From: Marinobacter fonticola
Lineage (GTDB): Bacteria > Pseudomonadota > Gammaproteobacteria > Pseudomonadales > Oleiphilaceae
Direction of reading: 5' to 3'
Assembly (NCBI RefSeq): GCF_008122265.1
Contig: NZ_CP043042.1
Coordinates: 310,001-374,000, forward strand
Length of the DNA stretch: 64,000 nucleotides
The notes beneath the pieces are model-generated. The model was not told where the DNA came from. It searched no databases and saw only the letters and a list, made by a program, of their open reading frames with translations. Below, in pieces: positions 40,900 to 50,539 of the stretch; the stretch's first letter is position 1, and every line of letters starts with the position of its first letter. The position numbers were made by a program, and so were the translations under genes.

Positions 40900-42381
40900 T
40901 CAGAGCGGTGGAAACGTCAGACCCTCCGGATGCAAGTGGTGTGACATGAGGCGGGCGATCTGTATCAGGTTCCTTTCACTATAGGCCGGTCCAATCAGTT
41001 GTACCGCTAAAGGCAGGCCTTCGTCGCTGAACCCCACCGGCAGGCTCAGTGCAGGCAGTCCGGCGATAGCGGCAATGCCGGCCCAGACCGTGACGTCCAT
41101 ATAGACCTGGGGCTGACCGTTGATGGTCAGCACGCGCTCCATGGCGGGGGCGTCCTGATCGTGAGGGAAGGGGGGCGTGTTGACTACCGGACAGATCATC
41201 ACGTCGAAGCGCTCGAAGAATTGGACCCAGCGATGCTGCAACTGAGCGCGTTCCTCATCCTGGCGCATCCAGTCGGTATGCGTGAGCGAGGCGCCCCGGG
41301 CAAAACGGGTGCGGTAATCGTCGTTTTCGCTGTCACGGGCGACGGCTGCGAGCTTTTCCAGGGTATTTGTATTCAGGCCAGCGCCCATGGTGGCCGCGAG
41401 CAGGCTGTAGTAAAGGCGGTGGTTCTGCTCCAGAGTCAGGTCGTCTGGACGGGCCGCTTCATCGATCGTTGCGCCCCGTTCACGCAGGAGGTCGACTGCA
41501 ATCCGTAGCCCCTTTTCGACACTGGCATCCACCGGGCAAAAGGCATCGTCAAGCCAAGCCGCCACTTTCAGGCCGGCAAGGGTCTCGGTTTGCGCTTGGG
41601 GCAGGTCGATCCGCCAGGCCGGAGCCTCGGCTTCGTCCGGGCCGGCGAGCAGGTCCAAGGCGCGCTCCAGATCGTCCAGGTGGCGTCCCATGGGCCCGGC
41701 TACGCCGATATCCCGTTTGCCGCGGCTACCGGGCGGTCCGGGAATGTGCCCGCGGGTGGGAATGACGCCGTAAGTCGCTTTCAAACCATAAACGCCGCAG
41801 AATGCTGCGGGCGTGCGAATCGAACCGCCGATATCGCTACCCAGTTCCATCGGCACCAGGCCGGCGGCCAGGGCGGCGGCGGCCCCGCCGGAAGAGCCGC
41901 CAGGGGTTAGCCGGGTGTCCCAGGGATTGGCGGTGGTGCCATAGATGCTGTTGAAGGTTTGCAGGTCGCCGGCCAGTTCCGGCACGTTGGTCTTGCCCAA
42001 TACAATAGCGCCGGCGGCCTGTAACCGTTCGACCGCCGGCGCCGTGCGTGGTGAAATATAATCCTTAAACTTGGCGTAGCCCGCCGTGGTAGGCCAACCT
42101 TTTATCTCAAAGGTTTCCTTGATGGTCATGGGTACGCCGTGGAGTGGGCCTAGCGCATCGCCTCCGACGCTCCCATCGCCCTTATCGACCCGTTCCACCG
42201 CGGCATCGGCAGCCTCGGCCTGGCGGCGGGCATCGTCGGCGCGTAGTACAACGATGGCATTGAGATCCGGGTTGTAGCGTTCGATCCGGTCGAGAAAGTG
42301 CTCGAGAACCTCTACGGCTGTGAATTGACGTTGACGTATGCCTTGGGCCAGCGCAAAGGCGCTCATCTCGTGAAATTGCAC
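40900..42381 (-). CDS. Amidase-signature family hydrolase
   Basis: 493 residues. The Ser-cisSer-Lys triad is seen: Lys in GVPMTIKETFEIKG, and GGSSGGAAAALAAGLVPMELGSDIGGSIRTPAAFCGVYGLKATYG with both Ser. Closing region GLPALSLPVGFSDEGLPLAVQLIGP is typical. No signal peptide, so it hydrolyses an amide in the cytoplasm to acid and ammonia. Its place beside the TRAP transporter and acyl-CoA genes suggests the product acid enters CoA-ester degradation (inference). Confidence 0.9.
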   Translation of the reverse strand: MQFHEMSAFALAQGIRQRQFTAVEVLEHFLDRIERYNPDLNAIVVLRADDARRQAEAADAAVERVDKGDGSVGGDALGPLHGVPMTIKETFEIKGWPTTAGYAKFKDYISPRTAPAVERLQAAGAIVLGKTNVPELAGDLQTFNSIYGTTANPWDTRLTPGGSSGGAAAALAAGLVPMELGSDIGGSIRTPAAFCGVYGLKATYGVIPTRGHIPGPPGSRGKRDIGVAGPMGRHLDDLERALDLLAGPDEAEAPAWRIDLPQAQTETLAGLKVAAWLDDAFCPVDASVEKGLRIAVDLLRERGATIDEAARPDDLTLEQNHRLYYSLLAATMGAGLNTNTLEKLAAVARDSENDDYRTRFARGASLTHTDWMRQDEERAQLQHRWVQFFERFDVMICPVVNTPPFPHDQDAPAMERVLTINGQPQVYMDVTVWAGIAAIAGLPALSLPVGFSDEGLPLAVQLIGPAYSERNLIQIARLMSHHLHPEGLTFPPL

Positions 42382-42592
42382 GGTGTTTAGATCCTCTTGT
42401 TGTCGGAGTCGTAGAGTTTAGATGACCCCGGATTTTTTGTGGTTGCTGGGCTGGGGTTGCTCAACCGCTTTTGGGGATGGGCAGCCCGCTTGTTGATTAT
42501 CCAACATAGAATAAATGCCGGATTTGTGGAACAGTATTTCGCAAACTAACAAATAGACTGAATGAAATGATGTATCGACAAGGAGAATTGGC

Positions 42593-43333
42593 ATGATTGA
42601 AGTGCGACAGGAAGGCGGGCTGGTCCATCTAACCATCGCCCGGGCAGACAAGAAGAATGCACTGACCCGGCAGATGTATGCCGATCTCGCCAACGAAGTG
42701 GACCGGGCGGCTGAAGACGACACCGTGCATGCCATCGTCATCACTGGCGAAGGTGGCGTTTTTACGGCGGGTAACGACCTGGACGATTTCCGCGCCCGTG
42801 CCATGGACCTCAACCCTAAGCCTTCAGCGGGGTTGGCCTTTATCGAGAGACTGATGGTATGCGATACCCCCATCATTGCCGGAGTTGAGGGCCTGGCGAT
42901 TGGCATTGGCACTACCATGCTGATGCACTGCGATGTCGTGATTGCCGGGGAATCCGCGCTGTTCCGCACGCCGTTCGTGGATCTGGGCCTGTGTCCGGAA
43001 GCCGCTTCCACGGTCATGATGCCTTTGCAACTGGGTTATCGCCGCGCGACGGACCTGCTGATCATGGGCGAGTCGATTACCGGTCAGGCGTCGTTGGACA
43101 GTGGCATCGCCTCCCAGTTGGTACCGGACGGCGCGGCCACGGAAGAAGCTTTGGCCACCGGGCGTAAACTCGGCAGTAAGCCGCGGGACGCACTACGGGC
43201 GAGCAAGCGTCTGCTCAAGGCACCGTGGCGGGAACAGGCGATGGCGGCTCTGGAGCGCGAGCGGGAAGCCTTCGGCAAACGCTTGCAATCGCCGGAATGC
43301 CAGCACGCGCTAAAGCGCATCTCCCGCCGCTAG
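42593..43333 (+). CDS. Enoyl-CoA hydratase/isomerase family protein
   Basis: 246 residues, crotonase fold: VHLTIARADKKNALTRQMYADL, IVITGEGGVFTAGNDLDDF (first oxyanion Gly pair) and EGLAIGIGTTMLMHCDVVIAGESALFRTPFVDLGLCPEAAST (second oxyanion site and a catalytic-type Glu). Only one of the two usual hydratase Glu is clear, so isomerase activity is possible. AAGGAGAA precedes the ATG. Convergent with the CoA ligase gene. Confidence 0.88.
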   Translation: MIEVRQEGGLVHLTIARADKKNALTRQMYADLANEVDRAAEDDTVHAIVITGEGGVFTAGNDLDDFRARAMDLNPKPSAGLAFIERLMVCDTPIIAGVEGLAIGIGTTMLMHCDVVIAGESALFRTPFVDLGLCPEAASTVMMPLQLGYRRATDLLIMGESITGQASLDSGIASQLVPDGAATEEALATGRKLGSKPRDALRASKRLLKAPWREQAMAALEREREAFGKRLQSPECQHALKRISRR

Positions 43334-43339
43334 CGCGAG

Positions 43340-44929
43340 TCAGGTCCAGTAAGGCGCCCGCAGTTCCCGTTTGAGCACTTTGCCGATGGTACTGCGGGGC
43401 AGCTCATCGCGGAATTCGATTCCCGCCAACCGCTGGGCCTTGCCTAGGCGTTCGTTGGCCCAGTCTAGAATGTCGGATTCGCAAGCCGATTCGCCGGAGC
43501 GGCGCACCACCAGGCCCAAAGGCGTTTCACCCCAATGTTCGCTGGGAATGCCGATCACCGCGGCATCGTCGACGGCAGGGTGTTCCAGCAGCGCCTTCTC
43601 CAAATCCACCGCGTAGATGTTGAAGCCGCCGGAGATGATCATGTCCTTGCGACGGTCGAGGATATAGAGGAAACCATCCGTGTCCAGGCGGCCCATATCG
43701 CCGCTGCGATAGAAAGCCAGACCTTCCGGGCTGGTCCATAGCATCTCCGCGGTTTGTTCCTCGCGATGGTAATAGCCACGCATCATGGCACCCGCCCGCC
43801 CGACGATTTCGCCAATATGGCCGCGCGGCAGTTCGTGGCCATCCTCGTCGATGATTTTAACCTCCGCGCCTTCGGTCGGTTGCCCCACCGAATCCCATTT
43901 GTCCGGGAAGGCGCGACAGTCCAGGCTGGTGGAAATGCCGCCCTCGGTCAGGCCGTAGACTTCGCGAAGATTGCCCGGCCAGCGGGCCATCACCTGGCCG
44001 ATCACGTCCGCTCGCAAAGGCGCGCTGGTGGACAGCTTCAACTTGAAACTGGACAGGTCGAAACGGTCGAAATCCGGTTCCGCGAGAATGCGTTGGTACT
44101 GAACCGGTACCAGCATGGCGTGGGTCACGCGATGCTCTTCTGCCAGTTCCAGGAAGCGTAAGGCATTGAACTTGGCCATCAACACCAGGGTGCCGCCATG
44201 GAATAGTGTAGGCAGCACCGACACCAGCGTGGTGTTGGAGTAGAGCGGTGTCGATACCAGGTTGATCGCGTCGCCGTCCAGGCTATAGGTGCCCATACGC
44301 AGCATTTGCCGGTAGCGGAAACGGTGATCGTGCAGAATGCCCTTGGGCGTACCGGTCGTGCCGGAGCTGTAGATGATGTTGAACGGATCATCCAGGGACA
44401 GCGCCGCCGGATTCGATGTGCCCGGGGCGTCGGCCAGCCAGTCGTCCAGGGTCAGGGCGCTGTCCGGTGGCCGGAAGTCCAGGCCAATGCGGGTGCCGTG
44501 GGGCACCTTATCCAACGTGTCCCGGATCTCGTCTAGCAGCGGCGCATTCTTTGCCGACACGAACAGAAAGCGCGCATCGCAGTCATTGATCATGAGGGCC
44601 AGGGTTTCCCCGCTGGCCATGCCCGAGAGCGGCACCATGCAACCGCCGGCTGTCAGCACGCCGAGGTAAAGCGCCATGTATTCTGCGCTGTTTTCCGATA
44701 ACCCCGCCACGGTATCCCCCGTTTTCAGGCCGCCTTCACGCAGTCGGTTGGCAATCCGGTTGACTCGTGTCACCAGGTCGCGCCAGCTCACCGGTCCTTT
44801 CTCGTCGACCAGCGCGATCTTGTCCGGCTGGGACGTGGCGAATGACTGGATCTGTTCGCCGATGGAGACCAGAGATTCATCGGGGTTGACGGGGGCATGG
44901 ACGGCCATGGTTTTCACGTAGTCGTTCAT
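43340..44929 (-). CDS. AMP-forming acyl-CoA synthetase (1)
   Basis: 529 residues, ANL superfamily. P-loop-like IIYSSGTTGTPKGILHD, aromatic-site REVYGLTEGGISTSL, hinge YRSGDMGRLDTDGFLYILDRRKDMIISGGFNIY and catalytic Lys in PRSTIGKVLKREL. Activates a carboxylate to its CoA ester in the cytoplasm. Divergent from the SDR gene at 45218; both start regions carry TTTCCG/CGGAAA-like sequences. Confidence 0.92.
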   Translation of the reverse strand: MNDYVKTMAVHAPVNPDESLVSIGEQIQSFATSQPDKIALVDEKGPVSWRDLVTRVNRIANRLREGGLKTGDTVAGLSENSAEYMALYLGVLTAGGCMVPLSGMASGETLALMINDCDARFLFVSAKNAPLLDEIRDTLDKVPHGTRIGLDFRPPDSALTLDDWLADAPGTSNPAALSLDDPFNIIYSSGTTGTPKGILHDHRFRYRQMLRMGTYSLDGDAINLVSTPLYSNTTLVSVLPTLFHGGTLVLMAKFNALRFLELAEEHRVTHAMLVPVQYQRILAEPDFDRFDLSSFKLKLSTSAPLRADVIGQVMARWPGNLREVYGLTEGGISTSLDCRAFPDKWDSVGQPTEGAEVKIIDEDGHELPRGHIGEIVGRAGAMMRGYYHREEQTAEMLWTSPEGLAFYRSGDMGRLDTDGFLYILDRRKDMIISGGFNIYAVDLEKALLEHPAVDDAAVIGIPSEHWGETPLGLVVRRSGESACESDILDWANERLGKAQRLAGIEFRDELPRSTIGKVLKRELRAPYWT

Positions 44930-45217
44930 CGTCTTGCTCTCAGTGATAGTTGTGTTTTAACTAGTGAAATTAGTTTCCGAATATATTGACTCAAAACTGG
45001 AAGGCATGACAAATTAAACCCCGAATTCCTATTTAGCGGTTTCCGGCGCGATGGATTATCGATTTTTGGAACGCCGGGAATACGCCGCCATAGCGGGCTG
45101 TTCGCCCGCGCAGCACCGAAAACAACAAAGGAATTCCTGGGGTACGCCGTTTGCAGTCTGGTTTCGGTTTCAGACGGTATACCAAAACAGGATTTCACAA
45201 CAAAACAGGAGCATTCC

Positions 45218-46003
45218 ATGATGCGTTTCAGGAAACGTGTGGCTCTGGTCACCGGCGCCGGAAGCGGTATCGGACGCGCTGTCGCCCTGCGCTTGGCCCG
45301 CGAAGGCGCCATTGTCGCGCTGGTGGATCAGTCCGAGGCTGGCCTGATGGAAACCGAAGGCGTCCTGCCTGAGGACACCGAGTTCATGCGCCGGGTGATG
45401 GACGTCTCGGACGAATCGGCGGTCGAGGGACTGGTCAGCGATGTGATGCGCACCTACGGCCAGATCGATGTGCTCTGCAACAACGCCGGCATCTCCGGCA
45501 AGCACCCCCCGATTACCGAGCAGGACCGCCAGGAGTGGGATCGCATTTTGTCCGTCAATCTGATCGGTCCCATGCTGTTCATTAAACATGTGGCGCCGCA
45601 TATGCAGGCCCGTCGAATCGGCAGCATCGTTAACACCGCGTCGGTAGCGGGCATTCGTTCCGGCGCCGGCGGCAATGCCTACAGTGCGTCCAAGGCGGGC
45701 GTGATCAACCTGACCCAGACCGCCGCCTGTGACCTGGGCGGCGACAACGTACGGGTCAATGCGGTCTGCCCGGGACTGATCGAAACCGGTATGACCCAGC
45801 CGATCTTCGACTACGCTCGCGCCAACGAGAAAGCCCACAAGCTGGGCGCGCGCTGCGAACTCCGCCGTTACGGTGCTCCTGAGGAAATCGCTGCGGCGAT
45901 CCTGTTCCTGGCCAGCGACGACGCCAGCTATATCACCGGTCAGGCGCTGCCGGTGGACGGCGGCAACACGGCCTCCCTGAACCTGCCTGGAATGAAAGTC
46001 TGA
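45218..46003 (+). CDS. SDR-family dehydrogenase (1)
   Basis: 261 residues; AGGAG 6 bases upstream of the ATG. Rossmann motif VTGAGSGIGRAVALRLA, NNAGISG, catalytic Ser (TASVAG) and YSASKAG, then the VCPGLIETGM PG motif and C-terminal SYITGQALPVDGGN. Probably oxidises a hydroxyacyl-CoA or hydroxy acid with NAD(P). Its TGA overlaps the thioesterase ATG by one base. First gene of a run of same-strand genes to 57178. Confidence 0.92.
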   Translation: MMRFRKRVALVTGAGSGIGRAVALRLAREGAIVALVDQSEAGLMETEGVLPEDTEFMRRVMDVSDESAVEGLVSDVMRTYGQIDVLCNNAGISGKHPPITEQDRQEWDRILSVNLIGPMLFIKHVAPHMQARRIGSIVNTASVAGIRSGAGGNAYSASKAGVINLTQTAACDLGGDNVRVNAVCPGLIETGMTQPIFDYARANEKAHKLGARCELRRYGAPEEIAAAILFLASDDASYITGQALPVDGGNTASLNLPGMKV

Positions 46004-46476
46004 TGTCTGATGTTGAAAACCAGGACTCTATGGATTCCAAAAACCTGCCGGGTTTCCACAATGTCCTCGGCTATCGCCAAGTCTCGTGGGAACAAGACCG
46101 GGCGGTGATTGCTGTTGAGCTGCAGCCTCACCATTTGAACCTGGCCGGTGTCATCCACGGCGGCGTACTGACCTCGCTGCTGGATATCGCGTTGGCCCAG
46201 GCGGGCACCTACTGCCCTTATCCCGGCCGTATCCGCAAGGCCATCACCTTGTCATTGACCACAACGTTCACCGGGCAATGCAGCGGTGGCGTGATTACGA
46301 TTACCGGCCTCAGGCGGGCCGGTGGCAATCGCATTTTTAACAGCTCCGGCGAAGTTCGCGATGAAAAGGGCCAGTTACTCGCCATTGGCGAGGGCACCTT
46401 ACGCATCCGTTCCGGCAGCGAAAGCCCTGAGGGTGTTCCGCTAGACGAGTTTCGCCAACATGTTCAGAAGCCGTGA
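46003..46476 (+). CDS. PaaI-type hotdog thioesterase
   Basis: 157 residues. Hotdog signature HHLNLAGVIHGGVLTSLLDIALAQAG (with the HGG loop and Asp) and TTTFTGQCSGGVITITGLRRAGGNRIF. Hydrolyses acyl-CoA esters, often to rescue CoA from dead-end intermediates. Coupled to the SDR gene by a TGATG overlap. Confidence 0.88.
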   Translation: MSDVENQDSMDSKNLPGFHNVLGYRQVSWEQDRAVIAVELQPHHLNLAGVIHGGVLTSLLDIALAQAGTYCPYPGRIRKAITLSLTTTFTGQCSGGVITITGLRRAGGNRIFNSSGEVRDEKGQLLAIGEGTLRIRSGSESPEGVPLDEFRQHVQKP

Positions 46477-46531
46477 AGGGGTTGGTTGACGCAGTCCTCC
46501 ATAGGCTGGCGCAACCCAATAGGTGGCAGCC

Positions 46532-46563
46532 GCTATAGATAGAAGGTGCTATAGATAGAAGGC
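46532..46563 (+). repeat. Tandem duplication of 16 bases
   Basis: GCTATAGATAGAAGGT is followed at once by GCTATAGATAGAAGGC, 50 bases before the acyl-CoA dehydrogenase start. It may alter a leader; otherwise a local duplication. Confidence 0.7.
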
Positions 46564-46611
46564 GCTAGCCGAACGCCCCTAAAACCTACAACGACAGAAT
46601 GAGGCACAACC

Positions 46612-47835
46612 ATGTTTGAACTTTCCGAAAAGGCCCAGGCGCTACGCGAGCAAGTCATCGCGTTCATGGACGAGCACGTCTATCCCAACGAGCACCTGCA
46701 CCACGAGCAGATCGAGAAGGCCGAGAATCGCTGGGCGCCAACGGCCATCCTGGAGGAGCTGAAAGGCAAGGCCAAGGCCGCGGGCCTGTGGAATCTCTTT
46801 CTGCCGGAAAGCGACTACGGCGCCGGCCTGACCAATTTCGAATACGCCCACCTGTGCGAAATCATGGGGCGCTCCCATATGGCGCCAGAGGTGTTCAATT
46901 GCTCAGCGCCCGACACCGGCAACATGGAAACCATCGCCCGCTACGGTTCTCCTGAGCAGCAGAAACAGTGGTTGGAGCCGCTGCTGGCCGGTGAAATCCG
47001 CTCCTGCTTTTCTATGACCGAGCCGGGGGTGGCATCGTCGGACGCCACCAACATCAGCTGTGAAATCCGTCGCGACGGCGACGAGTACGTGATCAACGGC
47101 CGCAAATGGTGGTCCTCCGGCGCGATGACCACCACCTGCAAGATTGCCATCGTGATGGGCAAGACCGACGCCGGGGCGGAAAAGCATAAGCAGCAATCCA
47201 TGATCCTGGTGCCGCTGGATGCTCCGGGCGTGAAGATTATCCGCCCGCTGACCGTGTTCGGCTATGACCATGCACCCCACGGCCATGCGGAAATCGAATA
47301 CAACGATGTGCGGGTGCCGGCCAGCAACATGCTGCTGGGCGAGGGCCGTGGTTTCGAGATTGCTCAGGGCCGTTTGGGGCCGGGCCGCATTCACCACTGT
47401 ATGCGCACCATCGGCGTGGCCGAGCGCGCGCTGGAAGCCATGTGCCAGCGGGTCAACGAGCGTGAAGCGTTTGGCAAGCCGCTGGCCCAGTTCGACTCCA
47501 TCCGCAAGGATATCGCCCGCTCACGTATGGAAATCGAACAATGCCGCCTGCTGACCCTGAAGGCCGCACACATGATGGATACCGTGGGTAATAAGGTGGC
47601 GCGTCAGGAAATTGCCATGATCAAGGTCGCCGCGCCGAGTATGGCGTTGCGGGTGCTGGATCGCGCTATCCAGGTGCATGGCGCCATGGGCGTGTGTCAG
47701 GACTCCTTCCTGGCGGCGGCATGGGCGCAGGTGCGTACCCTGCGGCTGGCGGACGGTCCGGACGAGGTGCATTTGGACTCCATCGCCAAGTTGGAGCTCC
47801 GCAACTTTCCACAAACCCACTCTAAATCCCACTGA
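46612..47835 (+). CDS. Acyl-CoA dehydrogenase, ACAD10/11-like
   Basis: 407 residues. ACAD domains in order: N-terminal helices, middle strand domain with [40 protein letters not shown], and C-terminal helices with [33 protein letters not shown] and [33 protein letters not shown]. The [12 protein letters not shown] and LADGPDEVH forms are those of the ACAD10/11 group. The usual catalytic Glu position reads Gln-Asp (VCQDSF). In ACAD10/11 and LvaC-type proteins this fold acts on phosphorylated 4-hydroxyacyl-CoA; the APH-like kinase gene two places downstream supports that. Confidence 0.9.
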   Translation: MFELSEKAQALREQVIAFMDEHVYPNEHLHHEQIEKAENRWAPTAILEELKGKAKAAGLWNLFLPESDYGAGLTNFEYAHLCEIMGRSHMAPEVFNCSAPDTGNMETIARYGSPEQQKQWLEPLLAGEIRSCFSMTEPGVASSDATNISCEIRRDGDEYVINGRKWWSSGAMTTTCKIAIVMGKTDAGAEKHKQQSMILVPLDAPGVKIIRPLTVFGYDHAPHGHAEIEYNDVRVPASNMLLGEGRGFEIAQGRLGPGRIHHCMRTIGVAERALEAMCQRVNEREAFGKPLAQFDSIRKDIARSRMEIEQCRLLTLKAAHMMDTVGNKVARQEIAMIKVAAPSMALRVLDRAIQVHGAMGVCQDSFLAAAWAQVRTLRLADGPDEVHLDSIAKLELRNFPQTHSKSH

Positions 47836-47850
47836 TCAGGAGCCCCGACC

Positions 47851-48618
47851 ATGACCAACCCATTGTTCGATATGACCGGCAAGGTGGCCTTGATCACCGG
47901 TTCCACCAAAGGTATCGGCCGTTCCATCGCCGAAGAGATGGCCCGCTGCGGCGCCAAAGTGGTGATTTCCAGCCGCAAGGCGGACGTTTGCGAGCAAGTC
48001 GCTGGCGAGCTGAAAGAGCAGGGCTTCGAGGCCATTGCCGTGCCTTGCCATGTGGGTCGTAAGGACGACCTGAAGAACCTGGTGGACAAGACCCTGGATG
48101 CCTTTGGCCAGATCGACGTACTGGTTTGCAATGCCGCCACCAACCCGGTTTACGGTCCGACTCAAGACATGACCGACGACGCCTGGGATAAGATCATGGA
48201 CACCAACGTCAAGGGCACCTTCTGGCTGACCCAGATGGTGCTGCCGCACATGGCCGAGCGCGGCGATGGCCAGGTGGTCCTGCTATCCAGCATCGCCGGC
48301 ATTCGCGGCAACACCGTGATCGGCACTTACGGCGTATCCAAGGCTGCGGAAGCGGCGCTGGCCCGTAACCTGGCGGTGGAGTGGGGCCCCAAGGGCATCC
48401 GCGTCAATTCGATTGCACCGGGCCTGGTCCGTACCGACTTTGCCAAAGCGCTGGTCGAGGACCCGGTTCGACTCAAACGGGTGGAAGAAAAGACACCCCT
48501 GCGCCGTATCGGCGAGCCGGTTGATATCGCCGGTCTGGCGGTATTCCTATCCACCAAGGCCAGCGCCTACATCACCGGACAGGTGATCGTGGCGGACGGC
48601 GGAGAGACCGTTGGCTGA
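47851..48618 (+). CDS. SDR-family dehydrogenase (2)
   Basis: 255 residues. ITGSTKGIGRSIAEEMA, CNAATNP, SSIAG, TYGVSKAAEAALARNLA and the end SAYITGQVIVADGGETVG. DHRS4/3-hydroxyacyl-type dehydrogenase group. It sits between the acyl-CoA dehydrogenase (15 bases before) and kinase genes, so it probably oxidises the 3-hydroxyacyl product. Confidence 0.92.
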   Translation: MTNPLFDMTGKVALITGSTKGIGRSIAEEMARCGAKVVISSRKADVCEQVAGELKEQGFEAIAVPCHVGRKDDLKNLVDKTLDAFGQIDVLVCNAATNPVYGPTQDMTDDAWDKIMDTNVKGTFWLTQMVLPHMAERGDGQVVLLSSIAGIRGNTVIGTYGVSKAAEAALARNLAVEWGPKGIRVNSIAPGLVRTDFAKALVEDPVRLKRVEEKTPLRRIGEPVDIAGLAVFLSTKASAYITGQVIVADGGETVG

Positions 48619-48625
48619 GGTGAGC

Positions 48626-49711
48626 ATGTCCGCTGTAGCGAATCTCGATCCACAACTGGTGGACGTCCTCGACGCCCACCGGTTCGACGCGCAGAAACTC
48701 AAGGGCTGGTTGCAGAATGCCATGCCCGATATTGGCGAGCGCCTCGACGTCAAGCAGTTCCAGGGTGGGCAATCCAACCCCACCTTCCTGCTGGACACCG
48801 ATAGCGGCCGCTATGTCCTGCGCAAGAAGCCGCCGGGAAAAACCCTGCCCTCCGCTCACATGGTGGAGCGTGAGTACAAGGTGATCCGGGCGCTGTCCGA
48901 TAACACCGATGTGCCTGTGCCCCGAGCCCGGGTCTTATGCGAGGACTCGGACATTATCGGCACGCCGTTCTATGTGATGGATTTCATGCCCGGGCGTGTT
49001 GTCAGTCATCCGGCACTGCGGGCGCTGGATCGTCACGAGCGCCGCCCGGTGCACGAAGCGGCCATAGACACCTTGGCACAGATGCACGCGGTGGATGTGA
49101 ATGCCGTTGGCCTGGGTGACTACGGCCGGCCGGAAGGCTACGTGGCCCGTCAGGTGGCCCGCTGGACCAAGCAGTATCAGGCCTCCAAGACCGACGACAT
49201 GCCGGCCATGGACAATCTGATGGCCTGGCTGCCGGATCACCTGCCTAAAATGGACGAGTGCGCCATCGCTCATGGCGACTACCGTCTCGGCAATCTGATG
49301 GTGGCTCCGGACAAGCCCGAGATCATTGCGATCCTGGACTGGGAGCTGTCCACCCTGGGCCACCCATTGGCGGACCTGGCGTACTACTGCTTGCCGTATC
49401 ACCTGCCGATGGATCTGGAAGGTTCCCGCGGGATCGTGGGCGAGGACCTGGAAGCCTTGAACATTCCGGACGAGCAGGAAGTGGTCGAGCGCTACTGCCG
49501 CCAGTCCGGTCGAACCGGTATCGATGATTGGCACGTGTTCCTGGCGTTCTCCTTGTTCCGCCTGGCGGCCATCGTCCAGGGCGTTTATGCCCGTGCGCTG
49601 CAGGGCAACGCTAGCAACGCCGATGCGCTCCAGGTGGGTAAGCGGGCCAGTATGCTGGCGGACGCCGGCTGGCGCATCGCCCAGAACGGTGCCAAGGGGG
49701 TGTCGGTGTGA
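48626..49711 (+). CDS. APH-like kinase of the ACAD10/11 type
   Basis: 361 residues from ATG 48626 (GAGGTG 5 bases upstream; a TTG at 48611 is less likely). Kinase fold: nucleotide-binding GGQSNPTFLLDTDSGRYVLRKKPPG with Lys pair, catalytic loop HGDYRLGN at ~216, and metal-binding DWELSTLGHPLADLAYY at ~238. This form is the N-terminal kinase of vertebrate ACAD11, here a separate gene. It should phosphorylate the hydroxyl of a hydroxyacyl-CoA. Stop overlaps the surE start by 4 bases (GTGA). Confidence 0.9.
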   Translation: MSAVANLDPQLVDVLDAHRFDAQKLKGWLQNAMPDIGERLDVKQFQGGQSNPTFLLDTDSGRYVLRKKPPGKTLPSAHMVEREYKVIRALSDNTDVPVPRARVLCEDSDIIGTPFYVMDFMPGRVVSHPALRALDRHERRPVHEAAIDTLAQMHAVDVNAVGLGDYGRPEGYVARQVARWTKQYQASKTDDMPAMDNLMAWLPDHLPKMDECAIAHGDYRLGNLMVAPDKPEIIAILDWELSTLGHPLADLAYYCLPYHLPMDLEGSRGIVGEDLEALNIPDEQEVVERYCRQSGRTGIDDWHVFLAFSLFRLAAIVQGVYARALQGNASNADALQVGKRASMLADAGWRIAQNGAKGVSV

Positions 49712-50490
49712 GCGACCCTATCGTACGCCGCATTCTGATTACCAATGACGACGGCATCAACGCGCCGGGTTTGGCCGTTCTTGAGCGGATTGCCCACAAG
49801 CTGGCGGAAGAAGTCTGGGTGGTGGCGCCGGAGCACGACCGCAGTGGTGCCGGGCAAAGCATTTCCATACATACGCCGTTGCGCTGCTATGCGCAGGATG
49901 ACAGCGGTCGCCGCTTTGCACTGTCGGGTACGCCGGCGGATTGCGTGCTGTTCGCCCAGGCGGAATGGTTTGGCGAAACGCTGCCGGACCTGGTGCTTTC
50001 CGGCGTCAACTGCGGCGCCAATATCAGCGATTCCGTGCAGTATTCCGGCACCGTCGGCGCGGTACTTACCGCGGAGCACCTGGGGATTCCCGCGATGGCC
50101 TTGAGCCAGGCGTTCCTCAACCGCGAGGGGATCGACTGGTCACCGGTGACCGAGCTGGGTGAGCGGGTGATCCGCGCCCTCTGGCGTCCTCGGGAACAGC
50201 CGACCTGTTGCTGGAATATCAATTTCCCCGCGTGTGCCGCCACTGACGTGAAGGATCTGCGCTGGGCTCGCCAGTCCAGCGGTTCGATCCAGCGCACCCA
50301 ACTACTGGCGGGACAGGACGGCCGCAGCTTGCCGTACTGGTGGCTAAGTTTTGAGCGCAGCTCGAAGCACATTGTGGCACCGGATATGGACGTTGCCGTA
50401 CTGCGTGATCATGCGGTGGCGGTAACGCCGCTGCGCAGCATGGCGCCGCTACCGGATGACGAGGCGAGCAGTCTGATCGCGAACGAATGA
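49708..50490 (+). CDS. surE: SurE-type 5'/3'-nucleotidase (phosphatase)
   Basis: 260 residues, GTG start overlapping the kinase gene. Metal-site residues are all present: ITNDDGINAPGL (Asp14, Asp15), SGAGQSISIH (Ser51) and SGVNCGANISDSVQYSGTVGA (Asn), followed by ALSQ. SurE normally dephosphorylates nucleotides and is found by pcm/rpoS; its place inside a catabolic operon, coupled to a kinase, suggests a paralogue with another job, such as cleaving a stalled phosphoacyl intermediate (inference). Confidence 0.92.
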   Translation: MSDPIVRRILITNDDGINAPGLAVLERIAHKLAEEVWVVAPEHDRSGAGQSISIHTPLRCYAQDDSGRRFALSGTPADCVLFAQAEWFGETLPDLVLSGVNCGANISDSVQYSGTVGAVLTAEHLGIPAMALSQAFLNREGIDWSPVTELGERVIRALWRPREQPTCCWNINFPACAATDVKDLRWARQSSGSIQRTQLLAGQDGRSLPYWWLSFERSSKHIVAPDMDVAVLRDHAVAVTPLRSMAPLPDDEASSLIANE

Positions 50491-50539
50491 CGAAGTAATT
50501 GGCCCGGTAAGCGCGGGCCGGACTACGGGAGAACAAGAG

